From: Pseudomonas sp. AFG_SD02_1510_Pfu_092 | GTDB taxonomy: Bacteria; Pseudomonadota; Gammaproteobacteria; Pseudomonadales; Pseudomonadaceae | Direction: 5' to 3' | NCBI RefSeq assembly: GCF_003331055.1 | Contig: NZ_PUQD01000028.1 | Coordinates: forward strand, 1-63,096 | DNA length: 63,096 nucleotides | Shown: piece by piece, positions 50,098-59,434 of the stretch | How positions within the stretch are numbered: the stretch's first letter is position 1 | Layout of the letters: each line of letters begins with the position of its first letter | Program-made: the position numbers and the translations under genes | Notes under the pieces: model-generated | The model's database searches: none | What the model saw: the letters and a program-made list of their open reading frames with translations, nothing else | What the model was told of the DNA's origin: nothing

Positions 50098-50445
50098 ATG
50101 AACGATACCCCCGAACACGCCCAGCGCGAGTCGATCATCCTGCGGGTCCTGTGGATGCTGGTGTTCCTGGTGGTCTGGCAACTGGCCGAGTTGCTGCTCG
50201 GTGGCCTGGTGCTGGTGCAGCTGATCTACCGCCTGGTGTACGGCGCGCCCAGCGCCAGCCTGATGAACTTCGGTGACAGCCTGAGCCAGTATCTGGCACA
50301 GATCGGCCGCTTCGGCAGTTTCCACAGCGAGCAGAAACCCTGGCCGTTCGCCGACTGGCCGGCGCCGCGTGCCGCCGAAGGCGAGGCGCCGCACGCCGTG
50401 GCGCCGGCCCCGCACCCGGTGCGTGACGAGGAGCCCAAGCTGTGA
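50098..50445 (+). CDS. DUF4389-family membrane protein
   Basis: 115 aa. One to two membrane helices (about 18-50, LRVLWMLVFLVVWQLAELLL), then QLIYRLVYGAPSASLMNFG and SLSQYLAQIGRFGSFHSEQKP, typical of DUF4389, with a Pro/Ala tail. AAGGAG precedes the ATG. Overlaps sixA by 4 nt. Function unknown. Confidence 0.85.
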   Translation: MNDTPEHAQRESIILRVLWMLVFLVVWQLAELLLGGLVLVQLIYRLVYGAPSASLMNFGDSLSQYLAQIGRFGSFHSEQKPWPFADWPAPRAAEGEAPHAVAPAPHPVRDEEPKL

Positions 50446-50900
50446 AGCTGTGGGTACTGCGCCACGGCGAGGCGGAGCCGCGGGCCAATACCGACGCCGA
50501 GCGCCGCTTGACCGCCCATGGCCGCGAGCAGGTGCTGCACAGCGCCGCCCGCCTGCTGGGGCAGCCGTTGCAGGCGATCATTGCCAGCCCTTACGTGCGC
50601 GCGCAGCAGACGGCAGCCCTGGTGCATGACACGCTGGGTTTCGCCGAGCCCGTGCGCACCGTGCCGTGGCTGACGCCAGAAAGCGATGTGCAGCAGGTCA
50701 TCGGCGAAATCGAGCGGCTGGGCCTGGAGCATGTGCTGCTGGTCAGCCACCAGCCGCTGGTGGGGACCCTGGTCGGGGTGCTGGAGCATGGCCATCAGCA
50801 GCAGCCGGCGGGCATGAGCACGGCCAGTTTGGCGGAGCTTGAAGGGGACTGGCCACTGGCCGGGCTGATGACCCTGCGGGCGATCGATTCGCCTGCTTGA
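50442..50900 (+). CDS. sixA: Phosphohistidine phosphatase SixA
   Basis: 152 aa. Histidine-phosphatase fold with the RHG triad at residues 7-9 (LWVLRHGEAEP), IIASPYVRAQQTAALVHD and the second catalytic His in LLVSHQPLVGTLVGVLEH. SixA removes phosphate from histidines of phosphotransfer proteins. The GTG start overlaps the DUF4389 stop. Confidence 0.9.
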   Translation: MKLWVLRHGEAEPRANTDAERRLTAHGREQVLHSAARLLGQPLQAIIASPYVRAQQTAALVHDTLGFAEPVRTVPWLTPESDVQQVIGEIERLGLEHVLLVSHQPLVGTLVGVLEHGHQQQPAGMSTASLAELEGDWPLAGLMTLRAIDSPA

Positions 50901-51022
50901 CCCCACGGCCCGCCACGCTTGCAAAGCTGACCTGATAGCCCTCGCCGATGACCTTTCCGGACGTTGCCGAATCGCCCCGCGATACCGACAATGGGCCATC
51001 ATCCCCGACCCGGACCGGCGCC

Positions 51023-51811
51023 ATGTCGCAGCAGATCTTCTTCGCCCATGGCAACGGTTTCCCCTCGGCCACCTACGGCAAGCTGTTCGCCGCCCTGGCG
51101 CCGGACTACCAGGTGCAGCACCTGGCCCAGCATGGGCATGACCCGCGCTTTCCGGTGGACGACAACTGGCAGAGCCTGGTCGATGAACTGTTGCATCACC
51201 TGGCCCGGCAGGGCCAGCCGGTCTGGGGTGTCGGCCATTCGCTGGGCGGGGTGTTGCACCTGCATGCGGCCTTGCGCTGCCCCGAGTACTACCGCGGCGT
51301 GGTGCTGCTCGACTCGCCGGTGCTGACCCGCGCCGACCAGTGGTTGCTGCGCACCGCCAAGCGCTTCGGCTTCATCGACCGCATCACCCCGGCCGGGCGT
51401 ACCTTGGGGCGCCGCGAAACCTTCAATGACCGCGACAGCGCCCGGGACTATTTCGCCGCCAAGTCACTGTTCCGCCATTTCGACCCCGACTGCCTCGATG
51501 CCTATGTCGAACACGGCCTGCAGGCGAGGGAGCAGGGGCTGCAGTTGCGCTTCGACGTTGCCACGGAAATCAGCATCTACCGCAGCATCCCGCATACCAG
51601 CCCAGCCCCTGCGCGGCAGTTGCAGGTGCCCCTGGCGATGGTTCGCGGCCAGCGCAGCAACGTCATTCGCCGCCACCATGCCCTGGCCGTGCGCGGCATG
51701 CCCAAGGGGGAATACCACAGCGTGCCGGGCGGGCACATGTTCCCGCTGGAGCGGCCCACCGACACCGCCAGCCTGATCAAGGGCCTGTTCGACCGCTGGA
51801 GCCAGGCATGA
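51023..51811 (+). CDS. Alpha/beta hydrolase
   Basis: 262 aa from ATG 51023; the frame is open to 50948. Oxyanion HGNGFPS, nucleophile GVGHSLGGVLHLHAA, and C-terminal His in VPGGHMFPLERP. Broadly esterase-like. Overlaps the next hydrolase gene by 4 nt. Confidence 0.83.
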   Translation: MSQQIFFAHGNGFPSATYGKLFAALAPDYQVQHLAQHGHDPRFPVDDNWQSLVDELLHHLARQGQPVWGVGHSLGGVLHLHAALRCPEYYRGVVLLDSPVLTRADQWLLRTAKRFGFIDRITPAGRTLGRRETFNDRDSARDYFAAKSLFRHFDPDCLDAYVEHGLQAREQGLQLRFDVATEISIYRSIPHTSPAPARQLQVPLAMVRGQRSNVIRRHHALAVRGMPKGEYHSVPGGHMFPLERPTDTASLIKGLFDRWSQA

Positions 51812-52662
51812 GCACCCAGGTCGAGGAAGTTCGCCTGAGCCTGGGCCATATTGAACTGGCGGCGCACCTGTTCGGCCCCGAGGACGGCTTGCCGGTGATC
51901 GCCCTGCATGGCTGGCTGGACAACGCCAACAGCTTCGCCCGCCTGGCGCCGCAACTCAAAGGCCTGCGCATCATCGCCCTGGACCTGGCCGGGCATGGTT
52001 ACTCGGAGCACCGCCCGCCCGGCGCCAGCTATGCCCTGGCCGACTACGCCCATGATGTGCTGCGGGTGGCCGAGCAGCTGGGTTGGCAACGTTTTGCCCT
52101 GTTGGGCCATTCGCTGGGGGCGATCATTTCGGTGCAACTGGCTGGCGCCTTGCCCGAGCGGGTCAGCCACCTGGCCCTGATCGACGGTGTCATCCCGCCA
52201 ACCGGCGCCGAGCAGGACGCCGCCGAGCGACTGGGCATGGCGCTGCAGGCCCAGTTGCGCCTGGATAGCAAACGCAAGTCGGTGTACGCCACCCTGGAGC
52301 AGGGCGTGCAAGCGCGCATGAAAGGCATGGTCGCGGTCAGCCGCGAGGCGGCCGAGCTGCTGGCCCAGCGTGGCCTGATGCCGGTGCCCGGTGGTTACAG
52401 CTGGCGCAGCGACAGCCGCCTGACCCTGCCATCGCCGCTGCGCCTGAGCGAGGCCCAGGCCATGGCCCATGTGCGCCGGGTCGGTTGCCCGGCGCGCCTG
52501 GTGGTGGCCGCCGACGGCATGCTGGTGCGCCACAGCGCGTTGCTGGAGCAGCTACCCTTTGAGCAAGTGACGCTGCCCGGTGGCCATCACCTGCACCTGA
52601 ACGATGAGCACGGCGCGGCCCTTGTCGCAGACTGTTTCAATCGCTTCTTTGGCTTTGCTTGA
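51808..52662 (+). CDS. Alpha/beta hydrolase (second of a coupled pair)
   Basis: 284 aa. HGWLDNANSFARLAPQL, nucleophile LLGHSLGAIISVQLAGALPE and C-terminal His in LPGGHHLHLNDEHG. Similar to MhpC/serine-hydrolase-like enzymes. Its ATG overlaps the upstream hydrolase stop. Substrate unknown. Confidence 0.85.
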   Translation: MSTQVEEVRLSLGHIELAAHLFGPEDGLPVIALHGWLDNANSFARLAPQLKGLRIIALDLAGHGYSEHRPPGASYALADYAHDVLRVAEQLGWQRFALLGHSLGAIISVQLAGALPERVSHLALIDGVIPPTGAEQDAAERLGMALQAQLRLDSKRKSVYATLEQGVQARMKGMVAVSREAAELLAQRGLMPVPGGYSWRSDSRLTLPSPLRLSEAQAMAHVRRVGCPARLVVAADGMLVRHSALLEQLPFEQVTLPGGHHLHLNDEHGAALVADCFNRFFGFA

Positions 52663-52712
52663 CTTGCACCGGACAAGTGTCGAGGCTTGGCGGGTTGAAC
52701 AGGGAGACAACC

Positions 52713-52775
52713 ATGCAACTGCCAGACATCCTGGAGCTTCACCTCGGCGCCGAGCGCCGCCTGGGTCGCCAATGA
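52713..52775 (+). CDS. 20-codon leader ORF coupled to the DUF4892 gene
   Basis: AGGGAGA five bases before an ATG opens a 20-codon frame, MQLPDILELHLGAERRLGRQ, whose stop overlaps the next gene start (ATGA). The DUF4892 gene has no ribosome site of its own, so ribosomes must arrive from this short frame. Probably a translational coupler or a short functional peptide. Confidence 0.6.
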   Translation: MQLPDILELHLGAERRLGRQ

Positions 52776-53566
52776 GCGCGCCTGTTGCCATCCGTCATGC
52801 CTTCACTGCCTGCCTGCTGTTCGCCAGCCCCGTGTTGTGGGCCGGCAGCCTGCCGGTACCGGTGGACGCCAAGGTGGTCGACCAGCGCTCGGCCGTGGAG
52901 CAGGAGCGCGTCTACCCGATGGGCCCGCTGCGCAAGATCAGCGGCCGTCTGCGCGTCGAGGACAAGGTCGAGAGCCGCGGCCAGGTCAGCTCGGTAACCT
53001 ATGAACTGCCGGTCGAACGCACCGCCCGCGAAGCCTTCACCAGTGCGCGCGAAGCCCTGCAGGGCGACGGCGGTTACCCGTTGTTCTGGTGCCAGGGCCG
53101 CGATTGCGGCGAGGCCAGCCTGTGGGCCAATGATGTGTTCGGCAATGCTCGCCTGAACGGCGGCGACGAACAGCAGGCATTCATCCTGCTGCGCCGCTCG
53201 GCGGCACAGGCCGACACCCTGGTCGCGCTGTACAGCGTCACCCGCGGCAACCGCCGCGCCTACCTGCACGTAGAGGAGTTCGTCGCCGGCAGCCCGCTGG
53301 GCGAACTGCTGCCGACCGCCGCCACGGTACTGCGCGAACTGCGTGACACCGGCAAGCTCGACTACCCTGACCTGGCCGCGCCGCAAGACACCTGGGCCAA
53401 TCTGCTGGCGCGCAGCCTGAACATCGACAGCACCTTGCGTGCCAGCCTCAGCGGCGCCCAGGCCGAAGCCTGGCGCGAGGCGCTGGTCAAGGCCGGGGTA
53501 CGCAGTGGCCGCCTCGAAGTCGGTAGCGCGACCAGCGATGGCCTGCACCTTGAACTGATTCGTTGA
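52772..53566 (+). CDS. DUF4892-family secreted protein
   Basis: 264 aa from ATG 52772. Signal peptide ends PVLWAG. LPVPVDAKVVDQRSAVEQER, SREALQGDGGYPLFWCQGRD and CGEASLWANDVFGNARLNGG are typical DUF4892 segments; a C-terminal OmpA-like part seen in some pseudomonad members may be partial here (RLEVGSATSDGLHLELI). Function unknown. Initiation depends on the leader ORF just upstream. Confidence 0.8.
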   Translation: MSAPVAIRHAFTACLLFASPVLWAGSLPVPVDAKVVDQRSAVEQERVYPMGPLRKISGRLRVEDKVESRGQVSSVTYELPVERTAREAFTSAREALQGDGGYPLFWCQGRDCGEASLWANDVFGNARLNGGDEQQAFILLRRSAAQADTLVALYSVTRGNRRAYLHVEEFVAGSPLGELLPTAATVLRELRDTGKLDYPDLAAPQDTWANLLARSLNIDSTLRASLSGAQAEAWREALVKAGVRSGRLEVGSATSDGLHLELIR

Positions 53567-53578
53567 ACGGGCCCTGCC

Positions 53579-54631
53579 ATGCTTAACAATGACCGCCTGC
53601 TGGTGCAGATTCTGCTGCTGGCGCTGCTGGGTGCCGGCTTGTGGGTAATGGCACCGTTCATTTCGGCGCTGTTGTGGGGGGCCATCCTGGCCTTTGCCAG
53701 CTGGCCGTTGATGCGCTTGCTCACGCGCGTGCTGGGCGGGCGTGAAACCCTGGCGGCGAGCCTGCTGACCAGCGCCTGGATCCTGATCGTGGCCCTGCCG
53801 CTGGTATGGCTGGGGTTCAACCTGGCCGACCACATTCGCGATGCCACGGCCTTTGTCCGTGACGTGCAGGTCGACGGCCTGCCCGATGCGCCAGCCTGGC
53901 TGGGTGGCATTCCGTTGGTTGGCGGGCGTCTGGTCAATTGGTGGCAGTCGCTGGACCAGCAGGGTGCGGCCTTGCTGGCTTCGGTCAAGCCGCACCTGGG
54001 GCAAGTGGGTAACTGGTTGCTGGCGCGCAGTGCGCAGATCGGCAGCGGCGTGCTGGAGCTGACCCTGAGCCTGGTGTTCGTGTTCTTCTTCTACCGCGAC
54101 GGCCCGCGCTTGTCGGCGTTCGTGTTGCGCTTGCTGCACCGCCTGGTGGGCGAGCGCGCCGAGTACTACCTGGACCTGGTGGCCGGCACGGTGCAGCGGG
54201 TGGTCAACGGGGTGATCGGCACGGCCGCCGCCCAGGCCGTGCTGGCGTTGATCGGCTTCCTGATTGCCGGGGTGCCGGGGGCCATCGTGCTGGGCCTGGT
54301 GACCTTCATGCTCAGCCTGATCCCCATGGGCCCGCCTCTGGCCTGGATCCCGGCCACCGCCTGGCTGGTGTGGAAGGGCGATTACGGCATGGCGGTGTTC
54401 CTCGGGGTATGGGGTACCTTCGTCATCAGTGGCGTGGACAACGTGCTCAAACCGTACCTGATCAGCCGGGGCGGCAACCTGCCGCTGGTGATCGTACTGC
54501 TGGGGGTGTTCGGCGGTTTGCTGGCCTTCGGCTTCATTGGCCTGTTCATCGGCCCGACCTTGCTGGCGGTCGGCTACAGCCTGCTGCTGGACTGGAGCCG
54601 CAACACGGTGCAGCAGCCGCCTCAGTGCTGA
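53579..54631 (+). CDS. AI-2E family transporter (TqsA/PerM/YdiK type)
   Basis: 350 aa with 7-8 membrane segments. SALLWGAILAFASWPLMRLL near the start, LVFVFFFYRDGPRLSAFVLR in the middle and LGLVTFMLSLIPMGPPLAWI with ISGVDNVLKPYLISRGGNLP near the end, as in the AI-2E/PerM superfamily. Closest outline is YdiK. The transported substrate of this branch is not established. Starts 12 nt after DUF4892. Confidence 0.85.
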   Translation: MLNNDRLLVQILLLALLGAGLWVMAPFISALLWGAILAFASWPLMRLLTRVLGGRETLAASLLTSAWILIVALPLVWLGFNLADHIRDATAFVRDVQVDGLPDAPAWLGGIPLVGGRLVNWWQSLDQQGAALLASVKPHLGQVGNWLLARSAQIGSGVLELTLSLVFVFFFYRDGPRLSAFVLRLLHRLVGERAEYYLDLVAGTVQRVVNGVIGTAAAQAVLALIGFLIAGVPGAIVLGLVTFMLSLIPMGPPLAWIPATAWLVWKGDYGMAVFLGVWGTFVISGVDNVLKPYLISRGGNLPLVIVLLGVFGGLLAFGFIGLFIGPTLLAVGYSLLLDWSRNTVQQPPQC

Positions 54632-54640
54632 GCCTGTACC

Positions 54641-54734
54641 GGCCTCTTCGCGGGTGAACCCGCTCCCACAGGTACAACACAGGCCTGGAGCCTTGCGCAG
54701 TACCTGTGGGAGCGGGTTCACCCGCGAAGAGGCC
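54641..54734. repeat. Inverted REP pair
   Basis: GGCCTCTTCGCGGGTGAACC and its mirror GGTTCACCCGCGAAGAGGCC. Separates the AI-2E gene from the kdp operon. Confidence 0.88.
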
Positions 54735-54760
54735 AGTCCAGACAACCCACACCCCTGATC

Positions 54761-54777
54761 TTTACACCTTCTTTATT
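54761..54777 (+). promoter_or_regulatory. Possible KdpE-binding T-rich site
   Basis: TTTACACCTTCTTTATT, about 92 bp before kdpF, is the only AT-rich patch in this C-rich leader and resembles the T-tract operator of E. coli kdpFABC. Weak evidence. Confidence 0.3.
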
Positions 54778-54868
54778 CCCACCCCCACCCCCCAATCTCG
54801 CCCCTTTACGCCCCGCCCCCGGACAATTCCCCCAAGCGGCCCACGCCGCACCACGGGGAGAACCACTC

Positions 54869-54958
54869 ATGAACATGCTCGACGGGCTGTCACTGCTGCT
54901 GGCAGTGGCCTTGGCGTTTTATCTGCTGGTGGCGCTGCTGCGCGCCGATCGCAGCTAG
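54869..54958 (+). CDS. kdpF: K+-transporting ATPase subunit KdpF
   Basis: 29 aa, a single membrane helix: MNMLDGLSLLLAVALAFYLL. GGGGAG precedes the ATG. Stabilises the KdpABC complex. Ten bases before kdpA. Confidence 0.92.
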   Translation: MNMLDGLSLLLAVALAFYLLVALLRADRS

Positions 54959-54967
54959 GGAGCGGCC

Positions 54968-56662
54968 ATGCACAGTTACGATTTCGCCTTGCTCCTGGCA
55001 TTTTTCGCCATCGTGCTGTTACCGGCACCCTGGCTCGGGCGGTTCTATTTCAAGGTCATGGAAGGCCAGCGCACCTGGCTGTCGCCGGTACTGGGCCCGG
55101 TCGAACAGGCGTGCTACCGGCTGGCCGGCGTACGCGCCAGCCAGGAACAGAGCTGGCAGCAGTACACCCTGGCGCTGCTGGCCTTCAACCTGGCCGGGTT
55201 CGTGCTGCTGTTCAGCGTGCTGCTGCTACAGGGCTACCTGCCATTCAACCCGCAACACCTGCCCGGCCAGGAATGGTCGCTGGCGTTCAACACCGCCGTC
55301 AGCTTCGTCACCAACACCAACTGGCAGGCCTATAGCGGCGAGGCGTCGGTCAGCTACCTGAGCCAGATGCTCGGCCTGACCGTGCAGAACTTCGTCAGCG
55401 CCGCCACCGGCCTGGCCGTGCTGGTTGCCCTGTGCCGTGGCATTGCCCGGCGCAGCGCGACCACGTTGGGCAACTTCTGGGTCGACATGACCCGCGCCAC
55501 CCTCTACGGTCTGCTGCCGCTATGCCTGCTGCTGGCGTTGCTGCTGGTGTGGCAGGGCGTGCCGCAAACCCTGGCCGACTACGCGCATGCCGTCACCCTG
55601 CAAGGTAGCGAGCAGACCATCCCGCTGGGCCCGGCGGCCAGCCAGATCGCCATCAAGCAGCTGGGTACCAACGGCGGTGGTTTCTTCGGCGTCAACTCGG
55701 CGCACCCGTTCGAGAACCCCACGGCCTGGAGCAACCTGTTCGAGGTGGCGTCGATCATCCTCATTCCGGTAGCGCTGGTATTCACCTTCGGCCACTACGT
55801 GAAGGACCTGCGCCAGAGCCGTGCCATCCTCGCCTGCATGCTGGCCCTGTTCCTGATCGGCGGCAGTACGGCGTTGTGGTCCGAACACCAGCCCAACCCG
55901 GCCCTTGCCAGCGCGCAGGTACAACAGAGCGCGCCGATGGAGGGCAAGGAAAGCCGCTTCGGCACCACCGGCTCGGTGCTGTGGACGGTGACTACCACTG
56001 CGGCTTCCAACGGCTCGGTGAATGCCATGCACGACAGCCTCAACCCGCTGACCGGGATGGTGGCGATGGTCAACATGATGGTCGGCGAGGTGATCTTCGG
56101 CGGCGTTGGCGCAGGGCTGTACGGCATGCTGCTGTTCGTCCTGATCGCGGTGTTCCTGGCCGGGCTGATGATCGGCCGCACCCCCGAATACCTGGGCAAG
56201 AAACTGCAGGCGCGCGAGGTGCAACTGTTGGTGGCGACCCTGTTGGTGATGCCGGTCGGCGTGCTGGTGCTGGGCGCCATCGCCGCCAGCCTGCCAGGCC
56301 CTGCGGGTGCGGTCAGCAACCCCGGTGCGCATGGTTTCAGCCAGCTGCTGTACGCCTACACCTCGGGCACCGCCAACAACGGCTCGGCGTTTGCCGGTTT
56401 CGGCGCCAACACGGTGTTCCACAACCTGATGATCGGCCTGGCCATGCTCATCGGCCGCTTCGGCTACATCCTGCCGGTGCTGGCGCTGGCCGGCAGCCTG
56501 GCAGCGAAAAAAAGCGCACCCCTGGGGCTGAACAGCTTCCCTACCCATGGCCCGCTGTTCACCGGCCTGCTGCTGGTCACCATCCTGCTGGTTGGCGGCC
56601 TGACTTTCCTGCCGACCCTGGCCCTTGGGCCGATCGCCGAACATTTGAGCCTGGGTTTCTGA
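54968..56662 (+). CDS. kdpA: K+-transporting ATPase subunit A (KdpA)
   Basis: 564 aa, ten membrane helices, related to KtrB-type channels. Selectivity-filter regions: [59 protein letters not shown] and [18 protein letters not shown]. Forms the K+ pathway of the high-affinity pump. Second gene of kdpFABC. Confidence 0.97.
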   Translation: MHSYDFALLLAFFAIVLLPAPWLGRFYFKVMEGQRTWLSPVLGPVEQACYRLAGVRASQEQSWQQYTLALLAFNLAGFVLLFSVLLLQGYLPFNPQHLPGQEWSLAFNTAVSFVTNTNWQAYSGEASVSYLSQMLGLTVQNFVSAATGLAVLVALCRGIARRSATTLGNFWVDMTRATLYGLLPLCLLLALLLVWQGVPQTLADYAHAVTLQGSEQTIPLGPAASQIAIKQLGTNGGGFFGVNSAHPFENPTAWSNLFEVASIILIPVALVFTFGHYVKDLRQSRAILACMLALFLIGGSTALWSEHQPNPALASAQVQQSAPMEGKESRFGTTGSVLWTVTTTAASNGSVNAMHDSLNPLTGMVAMVNMMVGEVIFGGVGAGLYGMLLFVLIAVFLAGLMIGRTPEYLGKKLQAREVQLLVATLLVMPVGVLVLGAIAASLPGPAGAVSNPGAHGFSQLLYAYTSGTANNGSAFAGFGANTVFHNLMIGLAMLIGRFGYILPVLALAGSLAAKKSAPLGLNSFPTHGPLFTGLLLVTILLVGGLTFLPTLALGPIAEHLSLGF

Positions 56663-56671
56663 GGACCGACC

Positions 56672-58726
56672 ATGAACATGCCCATTCCTGAAGTACCCGG
56701 CCGGCACACTGCCAAGGACCAGACCCGCTTCGCCGCGCTGTGGCGCCCGGCGCTGGTGCAGGCATTCGTCAAGCTCGACCCGCGGCAGCTCAAGCGCTCG
56801 CCGGTGATGCTGGTGGTCGCCCTGACGGCGCTGCTGACCACTGTCCTGTGCTTCGCTCCCGGCAGCGGCGTGAGCACCGGTGTTGCCGTGCAGATCGCCC
56901 TGTGGCTGTGGTTCACCGTGCTGTTCGCCAACTTCGCCGAAGCGCTGGCCGAAGGCCGTGGCAAGGCCCGTGCCGACAGCCTCAAGGCCGGCAGCCAGGG
57001 CCTCACCGCCCAGCGCCGCCAGCGCGATGGCAGCTTCGAGACCGTGGCCGCCAGCGCGCTGCGCAAGGACGACGTGGTGCGCGTGGTGGCCGGCGAAATG
57101 ATCCCCGGTGATGGCGAGGTGCTCGAAGGCATCGCCGCCGTCAACGAGGCCGCCATTACTGGCGAGTCGGCACCGGTGATTCGCGAATCCGGCGGCGACC
57201 GCTCGGCAGTGACCGGCAATACCCGGCTGGTTTCCGACTGGTTGCTGATCCGCATCACCAGCAACCCCGGCGAATCGACCCTCGACCGCATGATTGCCCT
57301 GGTCGAGGGTGCCAAGCGGCAGAAGACCCCGAACGAGATTGCCCTCGACATCCTGCTGATCGGCCTGACCCTGATCTTCCTGATCGTGGTGGTGACCTTG
57401 CAGCCGTTCGCTCACTTCGCCGGGGGCAGCCTGCCGTTGATCTTCCTCGCCGCACTGCTGGTGACGCTGATCCCCACCACCATCGGCGGCCTGCTGTCGG
57501 CCATCGGCATCGCCGGCATGGACCGCCTGGTGCGGCTGAACGTCATCGCCCGCTCGGGGCGCGCGGTGGAGGCCGCCGGTGACGTGCACACGCTGATGCT
57601 CGACAAGACCGGCACCATCACCTTCGGCAACCGCCGCTGCACTGCGCTGCATGCGGCGCCGGGCATCACCGCCCGCGAGCTGGGGGAGGGGGCCTTGCTG
57701 GCCTCGCTGGCCGACGACACCGCCGAGGGCAAGTCGATCGTCGAGTACCTGCGCCAGTTGCACGACTTCCTCGAACCGCCCGCCGGGCAATTCGAGGCGG
57801 TGGCGTTCAGCGCCGAGACGCGCCTGTCCGGCATCGACTTCCAGCAGCACCGCTACCGCAAGGGCGCTGTCGATGCCGTGCTGGCCTTCGTCGGCATGCA
57901 GCGCCTGGACATGCCGGTGGCGCTGGCCCGCGAAGTGGAGCGCATCGCCCAGAGCGGTGGCACGCCGTTGCTGGTGTGCATCGACAAGCGTCTGCTCGGC
58001 GTGATCCACCTCAAGGATGTGGTCAAGCCTGGCATTCGCGAGCGCTTTGCCGAACTGCGCAAACTGGGCATCCGCACGGTGATGGTGACCGGTGACAACC
58101 CGCTGACCGCTGCGGCGATCGCCGCCGAGGCCGGGGTGGATGACGTGCTCGCCGAGGCCACGCCCGAGAAGAAGCTGGCGCGCATCCGCCAGGAGCAGAA
58201 CGACGGCCGCCTGGTCGCCATGTGCGGCGATGGCGCCAACGATGCCCCGGCGCTGGCCCAGGCGGACGTCGGCATGGCCATGAACGACGGTACCCAGGCC
58301 GCGCGCGAGGCGGCCAACATGGTCGACCTGGACAGCGACCCGACCAAGCTGCTGGATGTGGTGCAGGTCGGCAAGGAACTGCTGGTGACCCGTGGCGCGC
58401 TGACCACCTTTTCCATCGCCAACGATGTGGCCAAGTATTTCGCCATTCTGCCGGCGCTGTTCGCCGCCATCTACCCGCAGCTGGGCGTGCTCAACCTGAT
58501 GCACCTGGCCAGCCCGCAGAGCGCGATCCTGTCAGCCATCGTGTTCAACGCGCTGATCATCATCGTGCTGATCCCGCTGGCCCTGCGCGGCGTGCGGGTG
58601 CAGGCGGCCAGCGCCGCGCACCTGCTACGGCGCAACCTGCTGATCTACGGCCTTGGCGGCATCGTCGTGCCGTTTGCCGGGATCAAACTGATCGATCTGT
58701 TGCTCAATGCGCTGCACCTGGTCTGA
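56672..58726 (+). CDS. kdpB: K+-transporting ATPase subunit B (KdpB)
   Basis: 684 aa P-type ATPase. Actuator TGES motif in [20 protein letters not shown], phosphorylation site [14 protein letters not shown], hinge [20 protein letters not shown] and [20 protein letters not shown]. Energises K+ uptake through KdpA. Ten bases after kdpA and eleven before kdpC. Confidence 0.98.
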   Translation: MNMPIPEVPGRHTAKDQTRFAALWRPALVQAFVKLDPRQLKRSPVMLVVALTALLTTVLCFAPGSGVSTGVAVQIALWLWFTVLFANFAEALAEGRGKARADSLKAGSQGLTAQRRQRDGSFETVAASALRKDDVVRVVAGEMIPGDGEVLEGIAAVNEAAITGESAPVIRESGGDRSAVTGNTRLVSDWLLIRITSNPGESTLDRMIALVEGAKRQKTPNEIALDILLIGLTLIFLIVVVTLQPFAHFAGGSLPLIFLAALLVTLIPTTIGGLLSAIGIAGMDRLVRLNVIARSGRAVEAAGDVHTLMLDKTGTITFGNRRCTALHAAPGITARELGEGALLASLADDTAEGKSIVEYLRQLHDFLEPPAGQFEAVAFSAETRLSGIDFQQHRYRKGAVDAVLAFVGMQRLDMPVALAREVERIAQSGGTPLLVCIDKRLLGVIHLKDVVKPGIRERFAELRKLGIRTVMVTGDNPLTAAAIAAEAGVDDVLAEATPEKKLARIRQEQNDGRLVAMCGDGANDAPALAQADVGMAMNDGTQAAREAANMVDLDSDPTKLLDVVQVGKELLVTRGALTTFSIANDVAKYFAILPALFAAIYPQLGVLNLMHLASPQSAILSAIVFNALIIIVLIPLALRGVRVQAASAAHLLRRNLLIYGLGGIVVPFAGIKLIDLLLNALHLV

Positions 58727-58736
58727 GGAGGCCATC

Positions 58737-59288
58737 ATGAATGCTTATGTACGCCCGGCGTTGAGCCTGGCCCTGCTGCTGACCCTGGTGACGGGGGCGC
58801 TGTACCCGTTGGCGGTGACCGGTGTTGCCCAACTGGCGTTCCCCAGCCAGGCCAATGGCAGCCTGCTGCGCGATGACCAGGGGCAAGTGCGTGGTTCGTT
58901 ACTGATCGCTCAGGATTTCCAGGGTGATGGCTGGTTCCATGCGCGGCCCTCGGCAGGCGCCTATGCCACCGTGGCCAGCAGTGCCAGCAACCTGTCGCCG
59001 AGCAACCCGGCGCTGGCCGAGCGGGTCAAGGCTGATGCCGCGGGCTTGTACCAGGCGCAGCAGGGGCCGGTGCCGCAGGCATTGCTGACCACCTCGGGCA
59101 GCGGCCTCGACCCGCACCTGCCGCCGGAGGCCGTGGCTTACCAGATCCCACGGGTGGCGGCGGCGCGGCAACTTCCGGTCGCGCGCTTGCAAGGCTTGCT
59201 GGAAGAGGCCACCCTCCACCCCTTGATCGGCCCACCGGTGGTCAATGTGCTGGCGTTGAACCAGGCCTTGGAAAACCTCAGCCATTGA
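58737..59288 (+). CDS. kdpC: K+-transporting ATPase subunit C (KdpC)
   Basis: 183 aa from ATG 58737 with GAGGAGG upstream. One N-terminal membrane helix ([20 protein letters not shown]), then [20 protein letters not shown] and [20 protein letters not shown]. Stabilises ATP binding in the complex. Confidence 0.96.
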   Translation: MNAYVRPALSLALLLTLVTGALYPLAVTGVAQLAFPSQANGSLLRDDQGQVRGSLLIAQDFQGDGWFHARPSAGAYATVASSASNLSPSNPALAERVKADAAGLYQAQQGPVPQALLTTSGSGLDPHLPPEAVAYQIPRVAAARQLPVARLQGLLEEATLHPLIGPPVVNVLALNQALENLSH

Positions 59289-59314
59289 TGGATGACTTGA
59301 GGCCCGGCAGGGAT

Positions 59315-59390
59315 CCTTGTGGAAGCGGGTTCACCCGCGAATGCGTCGATGGCCCCTTTATCGCATTCGCGGGTGAACCCGCTCCCACAG
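59315..59390. repeat. Inverted REP pair between kdpC and kdpD
   Basis: CCTTGTGGAAGCGGGTTCAC and GTGAACCCGCTCCCACAG flank a short spacer. Can form a long hairpin that would reduce readthrough from kdpFABC into kdpDE. Confidence 0.8.
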
Positions 59391-59434
59391 CTGTCCCAGA
59401 ACTGGCTGATGGCTGGAAATGCAAAGGATAAAAC

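Noticed and set aside
55520..58504. A 994-codon minus-strand frame over kdpA and kdpB
   Set aside because: Antisense to two unmistakable Kdp subunits; Gln/His-rich nonsense translation.
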